A stretch of DNA of 64,000 bases from the NCBI GenBank assembly GCA_914767715.1, contig OU612068.1, positions 28,024,001 through 28,088,000 on the forward strand, in the 5' to 3' direction. Source of the stretch: Membranipora membranacea (Eukaryota > Bryozoa > Gymnolaemata > Cheilostomatida > Membraniporidae). The position numbers and the translations under genes are program-made. Shown piece by piece: positions 12,295-25,100 of the stretch. Below the pieces are notes generated by a model. That model ran no database searches and was not told the DNA's origin. It saw only the letters and a list, made by a program, of their open reading frames with translations. Each line of letters begins with the position of its first letter. Positions within the stretch are counted from its first letter, which is position 1.

Positions 12295-15213
12295 TGGCCA
12301 GACGGAACCAATGAACCTATACCATTGTTAAATTACTACTAACTAAAGCACTAACTAACTAATTAACCAACTACCTCTACTCACATAGTGACTGTGAGTT
12401 TGTTAAACTCTATGATGATAGCTATATCATGTTGTGGGCACTTTCTTCAATGAACTCCCTCTTCCTCATTGCTTTCTTTGTCACAACAAGTAAGTGACAA
12501 ACACTACACACCCACCTTCTACAACAACAGTTTCCAGTTTCTTCCCTGAGAGATTTCCACCAATCACCACCTTTAGTATACCAGGGACCCCTTTCGAGTG
12601 TCTGAGTGCCATGATTCCAGTCTCTCAAGCAGGACTTGTAAGTTGCTAGTTTGACTGATGAAATATCTTCATCTATTAGATAAATGTTCGATGAAAACAA
12701 GTTCTGGTAACATGTGTCATTGATGTCTACAAAACTTTTAGACAAGTTAATCAAAGTGAAATTTTGAATATGTCATGTTGGATTTCTCATTAGGTATTCG
12801 TCAAAGAAAATATTAAGGAGTTGTGTCCTATCTTTACATGGGAACACAACCCTTAACAATTATCATTGTATTTATATTTATACCATACTATGATTTATTT
12901 TATTTTATTTTATTTATTTATTTATTGAGGTTTTCTAAAAGTTTATAATTAAAGCAAACTAACATACACTTATACTCATACAAAGGGCTCAGTTGTTTGC
13001 TACACGTGATTCTTACCAAGTTGACTATAAAGGACAAATAAATTATCGGGCATGGGTGAAAAAAAATTTTGCGTTCTTGATTAGCAGTCAGATTTTCTCT
13101 ATAGTCAGGAGTGTAAGTAAATGCATTCGAATTTTGTCAGAAATTATCATTATTATTACTCTTGTACACATTACATTGGAGTTATTTCCCCAGGCAATGA
13201 GGGGGTATAAACCCCTAGTATAACATATTAGGAGCTGCACGCTGACTTGGATCACTCCCGTATAACTCTTTTGACGAAAAACTTCAGACTCAATGGGGGA
13301 GAGGGGTCTCAGAGAACCCCCCTTAACTTTGTTTTTGCCTTTTTGGTTGAGTTCGATTGTGTGAACCTCACAGGGCTGCTATTCATTGTAATCTGGCTCA
13401 CTTTTGCTGATATTTACTTTACCGTTCATGTACCCCCATACTAATTATTATTTGGCCTACATCTTACACAGCATCTCAGACTTCCTCAGTATTACCATGT
13501 ATCTCTGCTTTTAGTTTAACTTCATAGCTACTATGTTAAGCTAAGGATTTAATTGGATATTTGAATAAGTCGGGTAGAAATCTCATGATACGGTGTTGTG
13601 CTGTGTGGGTTGTATCATTTTGGAAAGATCAGGGGAACTCAGGGAAAACATTAAGACAGTGTGGACTGGCAAATTTAGATCAAAATATTCTGTGCAAGAA
13701 TTGGCAATATAGTTATTAATTTGGTGACCCAATCCTTAAAACTTCATTAAAATCATTGCATGTAAGTCCACCCAATCTCATTACGAACGCACTCTTTAAT
13801 CATATAAGGACAACTGATGGGCATTGGGCAATAATGGCTGCCCTGTAACAAAGAGGCGGCACACAGAAGTTGATGGTTGGGTGCCAACCGACCTGGAGAG
13901 CTGGCCAGGCCAGCACTAAATTTGAGAGCAGCTCTACCAGTTTAGCTGTATCATCATTGTATTAAGTTGATTGATGATCATGTAAAAACGTCAAGAAGTA
14001 TTGTCGATCTCCAGCATTAAGTGGTGTAATAAATTTTATTGGTAGCTAATTTGCATGATTTCTGCCAGAGTTATTGGGCTTATTTCAATCTTTACAACTA
14101 TCATAAATCAAATTAAGAATGTGAGCAAGGCAGATCTAAATTGTGACAGGACACAACCATTGAATACTGGGTGCGGCTTCATGAAAACTTGATTTTTTGG
14201 GCTCCTTCGAAACCTGGTCTATGAAAACGACAGCCTAGAATATTAAACTCTCAAATTAGTCACCTGTCAAAAAATATTAATAACTAACGAAAAAAGATGT
14301 AATAAGATATGTTGCAGTATTTCACAATATGAGTTTAGATCTTCTTGTAGCTTGTAGAGTTTTTATTGGTAACTGTCAATATTCTGCAAAAAAAATTTGA
14401 CAAAAAATATCATGATTTCCGTTTCCCGGTGCATGTTGCTTCAGTTAAATGCACCTCTCATTCCAGCGTTAATTAAATATGGCCATGTGGTGAATGAGTT
14501 GAAAAAGCCATGCTAGGCTCATGGAGACTTGCCCATAACGATGCTGATTTTCCCCAATTTTCTCACTTTGATTAAGATTGGTATTGATTCAAAAAGATTT
14601 ACTGCTTCTATGACAGCTGCACAAGAAAAACATTGGTGTATGTTTCTTCCTGCTACAGACCTTGAGTTACATTTCAGTGTACATAGTACATCTCACCCTG
14701 ATACAGTGGTAAGCTCGTTGGTAAGTGATATTTCATTGTAATCCATTATGAAATACCAAACTTGCAGCGTTTGAGTATTAGCTACCTATCATCAATGAAG
14801 CCGTTAACTGTAGCTAGAATTAATTATTTTCTTGAAGATGATACAGAAGAGATCTGTGTCCATGCTCTGTCTGTCTCTATGCTGATGTATAACTAGCATG
14901 CTATGTACATGTTAAATCTAACCTGTACAATCTCTGAATCAGTCTTCACACCGTGATTTTTCAGGATCTTTTAAATTAATCAGTAACAAATTTTTCGATC
15001 TTTCCTGCGTTTTTTAAAAATAAGAGTCCGGTTACCAAGGAATGCTCAAGAACAGACTGGTTTCTTGTCTAGAAATTCTTCGCATCTAGGGAGAGGTAAG
15101 GGCGTCAACACTGCATGGTAAACTCGGCATTTTGGCATGAATTAATACCAGGAGAAATGAACTTTAAGGCGGTGAGAGCAGATCGATCGTACACCTCTAG
15201 ATAGTAGGTTTAA
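12295..15213. other. non-coding stretch between MARS1 exons and the upstream gene
   Basis: This segment should hold the MARS1 promoter and start-codon exon, since the next minus-strand gene ends at 15214. I found no exon that joins the 11562-11631 exon in phase. It contains a 110-codon minus-strand frame at 12422-12754 without recognisable domains, a TTTTA/TTTA-rich stretch near 12893-12927, a possible tRNA-derived element near 13850-13970 and a 70-codon plus-strand frame at 14529-14741 of unknown meaning. Confidence 0.45.
13850..13970 (-). repeat. possible tRNA-derived SINE fragment
   Basis: The minus strand contains ACTGGTAGAGCTGCTC followed by several short self-complementary blocks (CTGGCCTGGCCAG, GGTTGGCACCCAACC). 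This GC-rich, palindrome-rich block differs from the AT-rich surroundings and loosely resembles a tRNA-related SINE head. No second copy was found in this window, and the pol III B box is not convincing. The same bases could also read as a short open frame. Confidence 0.25.
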
Positions 15214-18200
15214 TCAATCACACTTCATTGTCCCTGAGCTTTTTGGAGACAACCAGTGAAATAAGTCTTTTAAGTCTCTTAATAAATTCATGAGTAATGC
15301 ACACACTCCCAATTCTATCATCTCACCATCATTCCGAAGGTTAGCGCCTAGTACCAACTGGCGTGTAAGTGTCTTGCAGAGATATGTTAGCACTTTCCTA
15401 GACATTTTTAAGACAGACACAATGTTTTTGCCAAATAACGGAACAAAAATCCAGCCTAGGGTCTAAAAAATATAGTGTTGACTCAACGTCAAGGGTAACA
15501 AAAATTGGAAGAAAGACTGATCTACATAAATTATTACAATTGTTATAATAATACAGAATAAATTTCTTCAATCCCAAATCCTGTTTGGAGGCTTAAGCCC
15601 TCCCACACCAACAAATAATGCTAATTTGAACAAACAGTGAGCAATGACAAATATATGACATCCTTATTGTCTATTTAACATATGGAGGTTGTCTCATCTC
15701 ATGACAAACACTTCTATGAGTAGAGTGCCTTTTGTATGCATCCTTAGTCCCCAAAGGTTCTCAAATGCTAAAAAATAGGTGAGCTTACTATCCTTGTGAT
15801 TAACTTTCGTCAATATTGTGAAATATAGCAATAGATACGAGCCATGTTGCTGTCATATATGACATTAAAGCATCAGATCAAATTAATTACACCTGGGGGT
15901 ATGAAATATCAGGGTGGTATTTTGATTTGCCAAACCTGGAGTTTTTTGAGGTGGGAATTAGCAATACATGCATACCTATCACACAAAGTGAGTGATGGCC
16001 TGTAAAAGTGTGTGAAAAAAAATGCTCAACGTGATCAACAGGCAAACAGCTCGTACCATTCAACACAACAGACATCCATATCTTCTCCAGCCGGTATTAA
16101 GATGTCACGATGAGACAGTCTCATCTTCTACATGACAAAGATCTCCAGGGTTTATCGTTATAAATGGGACTGAAGTTTCTAAATCCACGCAGAATTATGG
16201 TCATCTGCGGCTTCTTCTAAGCTCTGTTGTTTTCTTTAAGAGAAGACCAGCGTACGTAGAGAGAGGGTAACTTTCGTGTCTTTTAATTCCCTGATAACAG
16301 TATAAATAGACCGATACTAAGTAATTCATCAGGTTTGGGGTTTAGGGTGACATAAACCCCACCAGCCCAAAGTTTAAGCTTGATCAATTAGCATAATGGC
16401 CTCATTAACGTACGTTTTAGCATCAAAGTTGAATGTTTTTTTCTCCAGTCTTCAGAACTTACCATCACCTAACTAAGGTCAACTCTAAAAAGTCTCATCT
16501 ATCACCCCAAACACTGCAGCCCATGTATAAATATCAGAAATACCAGATATACCAGAGATATCAAACTGTCCCTGTAGCTGACATGTCTGACTGATCATAC
16601 ACTGACAGAGTATACCGTTTGCGTCTGACCTCGTGTTAATAAATCTGTTAGTCATGTAGATATAAATATGTTATGATTTGATCTGGACTGTAAAGAAGTG
16701 GTTTTAATTTAATGAATTGCCAGCATCTGTCTGTGGACAACAGGGAACACCACTATCTACACCAGGATAAAATTTGTATCTTTTTACTTAACAATATTTA
16801 ATTGACCAAACCGTTTGCCCCGGACATTGTGGAGATCAGCACATAGAAAATCGTTAGTTGATGCCTTACTATCAATCATGAAAATTATGACAAATGCAAT
16901 TGTGATATTTATATCACAATCTCAAAGTGTTCTACCATTTAGTTCCTGATGGCAGACTGTTATATTAAGATGTTGAGGGTGTATTCTATGGAGACCACTT
17001 CAATGACCAAACATACACATTTAGAATTGTTCATCTAGCTTATTCCGGACACTGTATATGAGAAAGTCGGTCCCACATCACCACTCTGCCTTGAAGCTTT
17101 TTTTAAAACTTTTCTATGACACGCTGATGGTTTGTGTATGTTATATCAGGATGTATACATTGATAAGGCCGGCATCTCACAGGAAAAAGACGCTTAGACC
17201 AATGCTTTGGTCGTCTATGATTTTCATGCATTGCTTAACCTAGTGTAAAAGTCACGGAAATCTTTAACAATACCAGCGGAGCCTATCAAAGCGTGTGTAA
17301 CTCCTAACTCCTCAGGGAGTCTAAATGAAAGGATATGACTGGTTTTTATGCAACAAAGCAAAAGTTTTTTTTCTGAATTTTGTCACCACACAAAATCTTA
17401 TTTGCTGCAAGACTTTGAGTGTTTGTTGTTTTAATCCATCTTTCTAGTAAAATCTGTATCCCAGCTACAATCTCACTATACAAATTTCTGAAGTTTCAAG
17501 TGCAATTTAATCATAGAATTTTATAAGAAGAAAGTGTATGAACCATGGAGTTTATCATAAATGCCGTATCAGGCTCTTTACCTCAGACATAGATTGTAGA
17601 AAAACTGAAGTCATTGACTGCCACTGAAATGCAACTTGTAATAATTTTATTTTTAAATTGGAATGCTTCTGAGTGTTGGATGTTGTTGGTCTAAATTTAT
17701 TGACAGACAGTTGATACCATGAACACTACCAGGTATGGCTATCATCCCTGCTACTTCTTAGCTCTGTCCAACAGATCCCTAACATCAGATATACTCAGGC
17801 CTTAAACTGGCTGTGGAGAGCCTACCACCGCAGGATTAAATGAGATGTGATGCATGCCTTTGTATACAGCAGTGAATTCTTTCTTATTGAGTACGGCAAA
17901 AAACTCTTTCACGACGAGACAATGAGACACCACAATGGAATTGGCACTCTACCCATAACTCAATATAATCCTTGCAAATTAACAGAGACATAAAAAATGA
18001 CCCAACAAGTTTTTTTTGCAATTAAAGGTGTTGAAATTTGCCCACAATTTTGTCCAGGACATCAATTACATGAAATTAGGACATCGTCAAAATCTTAAGA
18101 ATAGTACTTGAGTTTTTGTTTTATAAACTGTTATATTTGGAGCACGTCACTGAGAGCTTTCAAAAAGGTTTCCGGGTATTTTTTTGCATTCTCTCGCTCA

Positions 18201-19515
18201 CAAGCTAAAAGTATGCTAGACCTCTACTGTTGGGGGCTTTGAGGATGTAACCTTCATTTAAGTACTTCTAAAATGGGAGGTTTCTGGGCCAAATTTTTAA
18301 GACAAAAAAAATAAGATTGGGAATATTAATCTATTTATGTAAATGACTCTCTAGTGACAGGTCATCAGCACTTTTTGTCTGAAAGCTGGGACAGAACAGC
18401 ACTGAAATACAGTATTATTATATACCATACTCTATATGTTCTATAGTGAGAGGACAAAGGGTGCGTGAGATGAAACCGACTTAATACGACTCTGCCGGAT
18501 CTTTATTTTTAGTCACTTCATATAAAAGAGTAAAAATGGCCTTTAGCTATCCATTCAAAATGCAGGCCCTGATGACTGTTCATTGATCTGTCCGTGATAC
18601 AAAGTTGTGGGACAAATAATAGACCATGATCAATGATGGCCACAATATCTACAACATCAAGATGATGATGAAATGGAAATTAAAAAATTCTTAGTATTCA
18701 TTCAAGATGAACTCGAATCCAAAATCCTTTAATTTTGCCTACTCAGATTGCAGGAATAAACAAAGAATAAATAGATGGAATTTTCAACCTTTGTTTTTGC
18801 CATATTATATTATCCGATATTTCAACCCTCACCACATACAGCCTAGCTAACAGAAAAGCAATCACAATATTTGGAAGATGAAAAGTATTCTTTAACAGGT
18901 TTGCATGAGACTGAGTTGTCATATTACAAATTTCAATTGCTATGATGTCCATAAGAAAATAACTCCCACCGATGCACGTTGCTCTCACGCAGTTGGTCAC
19001 TGGGCTCAAGGCCAAATTTCATAACCAGTAAAAAAGCTCCTTGGTTGAAGTATGCCATTGATTAAAGCGTGTAAGGAGATAGAATCTTACTGCCTGTGGG
19101 CCTTTTTAACGGTAAATCTTTTATTGCTGCGGGGAGTGTGTCACGGGTCGAGGGATAGCACTTTTGTTTGCATTGATCCTGGATATGTTTGTGTCGCAAA
19201 ACATAAGGGAATTGATCATTTAGATTATTATTGACCAAGCTGATCATGGGGGAACGTCAAATGGATGACTTTTGATGACAGCACAATTACTTGTAGTTTT
19301 TACTATGATGCTGTGTTATATTTGGACAAAAGCTTGTTAATTAAATGAACATGCAAGAGATATTTGACAAACAATAGGTGATGTCCGCTGGGATTTATAC
19401 TGTTGTCAAACATGGAAGGTTTTAGAGTAAAGCTGCAGAGTATGCTTACGTCATTCTCCAAATAGCGGTCACCAGCTCGGGGATGTGGGTGGATGCCTCA
19501 TATAACTGATATCGT
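15214..19515 (-). CDS. 3' end of an unidentified multi-exon gene
   Basis: Not recognised. Three exons join in phase into 150 residues and a stop: 19450-19515 (acceptor after TTTATGCAG, donor GTAAGC), 16506-16644 (acceptor after TGACTAACAG, donor GTGATA) and 15214-15462 (acceptor after ATATTTTTTAG, stop TGA). Readable segments are YQLYEASTHIPELVTAIWRM in the first exon, a Cys/Gln-rich stretch ILCQCMISQTCQLQG in the second, and an all-helical, Leu-rich end (KVLTYLCKTLTRQLVLGANL, then a second amphipathic helix) in the third. The composition suggests an intracellular alpha-helical repeat or scaffold protein with no membrane segment. Two weaker candidate exons upstream (21709-21772 and 22097-22155) fit each other in phase, but a connecting exon to 19515 is missing. 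It lies on the same strand as MARS1. Confidence 0.5.
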
Positions 19516-20266
19516 CTGCATAAATTAATTTTTAAATATATAAACTTTATTTATTGGTGATCGATTTGTGGGGTCTGTACTGAGACCCAAGAAGTTATTC
19601 AGCGATAGTTGCAATACTTTATCATCTCAATAATTGATATGGTATAGGTCAATTAAAGCTCCAACCATCGCTTTTTTTTCAGATTATGATAAAAAAATGT
19701 TGCCAAAAACCGGGGGAATAGGAGGCATTTTTTATTTTCTATCAAGATAAATGTGCAACAAGCTGTCCAAGCTGTCACATTTCAAACTAATTATCCAACT
19801 AAGATATCCTTGTTCACCAATCATGTAGGTTAATGCTACTGGTCGATGATCAACTGAGGGTGTTGGTCAGGTTCCCTGACAGAGGTGTGCACTGGTTCCT
19901 ATTCCCCTCCAGACAGAGTAGACATTCTCCTGATCGCTGACAGAAATGACACTACTAATGACACCGTATCACAAGATTGGAGGTACTTGTAAGATATTGG
20001 CAGGCCTCACAAGGTGCTCCCTTAACCACAGATTCTGTCACATTTTGATACCCTGTGACAGCGGAAAAAAGTGTCTCTTTTTTTGCTTGTAGTAATATGG
20101 CATTGAACTCCGACGAAGTAACCTCGCTTCAGGGACGAATATGTGACATCAGACACAAACTTGGTTTTTCTCCAGACACTTTTTGAAGAATTTGCCAAGA
20201 TATCTCTCTATCTTACCTCGATAATTAATTCCTCCGAGTCGGATACATGGAAGTGTAGATCCCAAT

Positions 20267-20478
20267 CTGGAGGTCATTCACATGGATCCCCAACTGTAGG
20301 AATGTCCAAGGGTATGTTTTACAGATTTTGGACATTCCTACAGTTGGGATATTTTGAGAAAGCCTTATAAAGATTTTTGTCGTTGCTCAGCATTTATTGT
20401 TTACTGTTATTGGATTATTGGGAGTGGTCTGACTTTAGCGGTTAATTAGAATAATCCAGGACATGTGAATGACCTCTG
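20267..20478. repeat. nested inverted repeat with a 23-bp near-perfect hairpin
   Basis: The inner hairpin has arms 20286-20309 and 20328-20350, complementary over 23 bp with one bulged C and an 18-nt loop. Outer arms 20271-20284 and 20462-20475 pair over 14 bp exactly (AGGTCATTCACATG). On the right side about 107 bp separate the inner and outer arm blocks; on the left they nearly touch. This suggests an inverted duplication of about 45 bp with a later insertion in the right copy. It may be a foldback element or a young small-RNA hairpin. It lies between exons of the unidentified minus-strand gene. Confidence 0.8.
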
Positions 20479-21708
20479 GATTTTTACCGATAAATGAGCC
20501 ATAATTTTTTTCTATTTCCTTGAAATATACAGTTTTGCAAAGTTGCCAAAATCGTACTTTTCCTAAGTGAGTATGCAGAGCTATCGGGTTTACTTTTGGC
20601 AAAACCTGAGAAAATACAGGCGCAGTTTAAAAATGATTATACAAGTCAGCCCAATTAAATTTTGCCGATATGCTAATACATGAGTCTGGTGTCATCCTGC
20701 ATATACTCCTAACTCAGACCTTGGGGCAACAGTTTAAGAGCTGGGTGCAGACACATCTATTTTGTTGCCAATGACATAATCCTTGCCTCATATAGTATTT
20801 TTTTTCATTGTTTTTTTGTCTATCATTTTGACAATTCAGGCAGGGTGAGGTTTTTTGCAGTCTTCAAAACCTTCATTGTTAATAAATCAATCATCTTTAA
20901 TTGCATGCAAATTGTTGCTTTTTAGACTCATAATTATGCATGATAAGTTGACGATGCATGCAAGGTGTTTTTGATGAGGTCATTTTGCATACTGCAACCG
21001 CAAACATGTTTGTCCATAACTCTACGTGCTCCAAAAAGGTTGTATTCTGCTTATTATGTGGGGGAGAGTTCACAAAATTAGACTGGTTTTCTCAGCAGGC
21101 GGCCTCCCTCCCTGCTGAAAGTGTAGATCTGATGGTGATAGCTCATTGGTAGTTGTGTTCTCATACTCATGGTTTAATGAGAAATACATTACAGCAATAG
21201 AAAAGATTTTGTGTCTGCAGTATTTAATACATTGGCCATGCTCTGTCAAAATGATCTGAGGTGGCTATTCCATACCCTGTATCTAATCCTAACGTTACAA
21301 GTGAACACTGCTCTAGCAGTTCAAAAACAAAACAATTTGAGCAACAGAACTAAAAGAACAACGAAACGCCTAATAATATCTTATCTTATATGATGATTTC
21401 ACCAGCTGTCATGTGAGACATATCTGTGTATGTCCTAGTATCTGATACTGTAAATAATCATACAAACAGGATTAGACAGTCACACCAACACTACCAGGAC
21501 TAATCCTTGTCTGTGATTGTCATGCAGTTGCTTCATACACACCTGTAATACAATCTCTTATTTTTGGTGGCTGTGACAAACAATCTATGGCCATACATAG
21601 TTTAGCCTTCCATTCAAGTAAGAGGACCGCTAGACTAAAAAATGACTCAGAGGCCACTAGAATACAGAGAAAAAGGTTCCGGGACAACGTTCTGCTATCT
21701 TATATAAC

Positions 21709-22155
21709 CTGGCACTGAGGCATGGTGATGAGGAGCTCTTGAGGCCTAGGAGCACCAGTCACTTGCATACAGCTGTCAAATACACAGCCTATTGTCGCTG
21801 ACTTAAGAGGTCTCTCCTATCTGCTTTGTTTTTTTCTTTAATCCGAGAGTGACAGGCTCTTCAAACTCCTGTTTGGATTTCTTTTCTATTGGATGGCTAA
21901 GAATAAGAGATAAATTGTTGTGATTTATACTGTAACAGTGGTTTGTCTGCATTCATTGATTGGATTAGGACTTAATACTTGATCTGTCTTTTTTTATTCC
22001 CTTATAATATAGTATTATATATGAAGTGTAACATGGTTGTCAGCTTGATTATCGATGCTGTCAAAATTTCGCTGTCAACTGAAGCCACATACTGACATAT
22101 CAATGAAGAAGGGTACACGGGGCCTCGGGCCAACCGGCTCAAGCATCCTCATATC
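21709..22155 (-). CDS. two candidate exons upstream of the unidentified gene
   Basis: Candidate exon 22097-22155 (acceptor after TTAAGTCAG, donor GTCAGT) reads DMRMLEPVGPRPRVPFFID. Candidate exon 21709-21772 (acceptor after GTATTTGACAG, donor GTTATA) reads CMQVTGAPRPQELLITMPQC. They join in phase 2 and are open throughout, but both donors are weak. The second ends in phase 0 whereas the exon at 19515 needs a phase-2 partner. If real, at least one exon between 19516 and 21708 is missing. They are short enough to be chance. Confidence 0.27.
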
Positions 22156-25100
22156 CTGACTTAATCATAATAAGACCCGAGATGTTTTGTGTTAGTTAAC
22201 TCAAATAAATGCAGCGTGCTTATTGTGGACCAAAACTTTCTAATTAGATATTGACAGATTAGGTAAAGTTGCAGAAACCAGCACACTAATAATCTGCAGG
22301 GACATCGGTCAATGCATTTTTTTTAGTACGAATTGTGTGCAACTATTTGAATATTCTCAGTGCCAGGTTAATACATAAGTAAAATCCCGACACACTTTAT
22401 ACATGCATAATATGATATTTTGCCATTAGAAAAGAAACACCAGAAATGTTGCTCAATATTTACAAAAAAATCATTGTTCTGCAGGTGAAAAGCTGGATGA
22501 ATATTATGATGTTTGCGTTGCACAGATTTCTTTTGTAGAAGTTGTCTCCAAAAATAGAACAGACACTTTGAGAACAATCGGAGTAATTAACTGCTATTGC
22601 TGACACAAGAATGCATCTTCATGCTGCCGAGGATATTAATTTGTAAATTAATGTCTTGCTGAATAATAAATCAAGTTATATCAAATTATAAATCTTAAAA
22701 TATCGCATATGCCAACATTAATTAACTGTAAAATGATTTGGAAACAAAAGATTTAAGTCATTAGAGAGTAATTAAAAATTGAGCGGTATTGATGAGAGTT
22801 TTGGTAAATCTGTGTCTTAGTTTATTTAGTGTATTGATACATTATTGATCAGGAAGGAGTGATAGTGTTGGCCCAGAAGTTCATTAGCTAAGTGTCTGCA
22901 TTCAAAAGGAGAAATGTCAACAAACACAAACAATACCCCGTCCTAGTTAACAATGACTCCGCCGTCAGCATTACCGAATTTATCGGCAGCATTCTTTCAA
23001 TTACAACAAAAAACTGACTGAGCAGCAGGTCACGAATCAAAGCTGGTGCAAATCTGGCACTCGAGGACAGAAGAGAGAAGAAGAGATTATCCGCCTGAGC
23101 AGGTCTGAATCTAAATCTCTGCATGTGAGTAAATACATAAATGATTGGTATGAGAAGCAGCAAAGTACAATGTCAGCTGCTGAGGCAACGGCTCGGTTTG
23201 TTTAAAGACAGCGTAACTTTGTGTATTTTGGGCACAAAAGCAGCGAACAACATAAAAGGGATTGGAAACAATGAGAATAGACAGATTATTGGATTTGCGC
23301 TTGTCTGTGCACACATTGGCCATTCAGAGAAATTTATATAAACCTCATAAATCTTTGACTGTGTGTAAGCGCAATCTCATATAAAATAACAGCAAATAAA
23401 GAGAACAAAAACTTTTAGCATTATTTTTGAGAATTGTCATAGTATCAATAAAAGCAGCATAAAAGGACTTTTCTTTTCACTTTCATGAGAATATTTGAGT
23501 TATGCATTAACAACACTATGGCCCTTTGGTTATGATGTCTTTTTGTAAATAGACAAGGTACACCAGGCTATCAAGGAGGTGAGAGATCTGAACACAATAA
23601 AACGAGGTGCAGTAGCAGGACTTTGTAAGATAGAGCAGGATAAATATTTGTAGTTGAGAATCTACTGTCACTGCCCATACACAGATTTGTAACCTCAGAT
23701 TTAGAGCTTTGGTGTCAGAAAATTAAGAATCCTAATGAAAAGACTTTCATGGGAATAAGAGAGACTGAATGTGGACAGGTGTTGTGCTGATATGGTGCAC
23801 TATTTCCATTTATGATTGATAACCTGCATGAAGACGGCGACCTGGGTGACAGAAAAATGTCAATATCTTGCGAGGAATTCATTTCCTGAGTCCAGAACTC
23901 TTCGGGTTCAACGTTATCATCGAGTGCAAGGAAATGTGCGAGCCAATAAGATCGCCGTCTTGTGAATAAAATTTTTCAGCTGTGCAGTGTGGCTAGCTGT
24001 AGGAAAAATCAAAATATTATTGTTTTTAAGATTGATGGTGACCGACCACCATAGCTACCTATTTGGGGGGCTTAACTTGATAGATTGACAACAGAAAAAT
24101 TTTGTGCCTCTTCTATTGACATAATGGTTGAACCTAAAACCCAAGATATTTCCCAGGTGTAAAAAAAATGAGGTAGAGATTTGTGAATCCCACAAATTTA
24201 GCCATGAGAATTGTAAATAATCTTGTAGAAAATAAGTGAAAATGGACACAAGCTAAGAACATTACCATGAAGAATGCAAAAGGTACATAATCAACAAACT
24301 GCAGAAGTATACGAATGAGGAAATAATTGACTCTCATTATACATATTAATTACATTTTTATTGCCACCAATTTGACTCCATTGTTGAGTAATAACAATTT
24401 AAGGAGAATATACCAGGCTAATAATCACCCGCTGTGAGATACACACGACCATGACTCCATACAGCGGTGCCAGTCAGCATTGGGATAAGGCCGAATATGA
24501 CACTTTGAAAATACAGGAACCCATATCACTGAGCGATTTCTGGCGTGACGCCTTACTTTCTTAACGCACACAACATTAATCACAAAGAAGAGACGGATAA
24601 TCACCACAGCCTAAATCCCACCCACATCTTTTGGCCAAGCCCCAAAAATCGTGGCACCCATGTGGCGCAATTAAAAAAACTTATGAATTAATTTAGTTAT
24701 ATGAACCAAAAAAAGGTGACATTAGCAAACAGACTAAATGCAATAAAAATACAATTTTCATTCAAAATTAAATCTCAGTCTGCTATCATGCATTGCCGGC
24801 TTTTTCAGTTTTTTGATAACCAAACTATTATATCCATGTGATGATATTACCAATAATACAATAAAATTATTGTAGACAAGATTTCCTAAACAAATGAGAA
24901 CCAGCCGAAAGCGCTTGAAATATTTATAACTGAATCTAAAGAAATGTTTGCTAATGCATACTTTTGCGCAGTCAAGATTATTTGGCTGAAATATGCAGCC
25001 GAATAGCAGTTAAAACATAGATTTTACCTAAAGCAGATTAAGGGTGTCTTACAACAATGGATCTTGCATTCAAGCTTTGTTCTCAACTTGTCAATTGATT

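Noticed and set aside
12385-12440. Candidate MARS1 first exon ending at a GTGAGT donor
   Set aside because: It leaves phase 2 whereas the next exon needs phase 1, and there is no in-frame ATG.
12422-12754. 110-codon minus-strand frame upstream of the LINE remnant
   Set aside because: Its translation shows no reverse-transcriptase or endonuclease motif, so I do not join it to the element.
14529-14741. 70-codon plus-strand frame followed by GTAAGT
   Set aside because: No homology, acceptor or partner exon could be found; similar lengths occur by chance in this window.
17582-17623. 42-nt minus-strand block with good acceptor and donor between exons of the unidentified gene
   Set aside because: The neighbouring exons already join in phase 2, and a phase-0 exon here would not fit.
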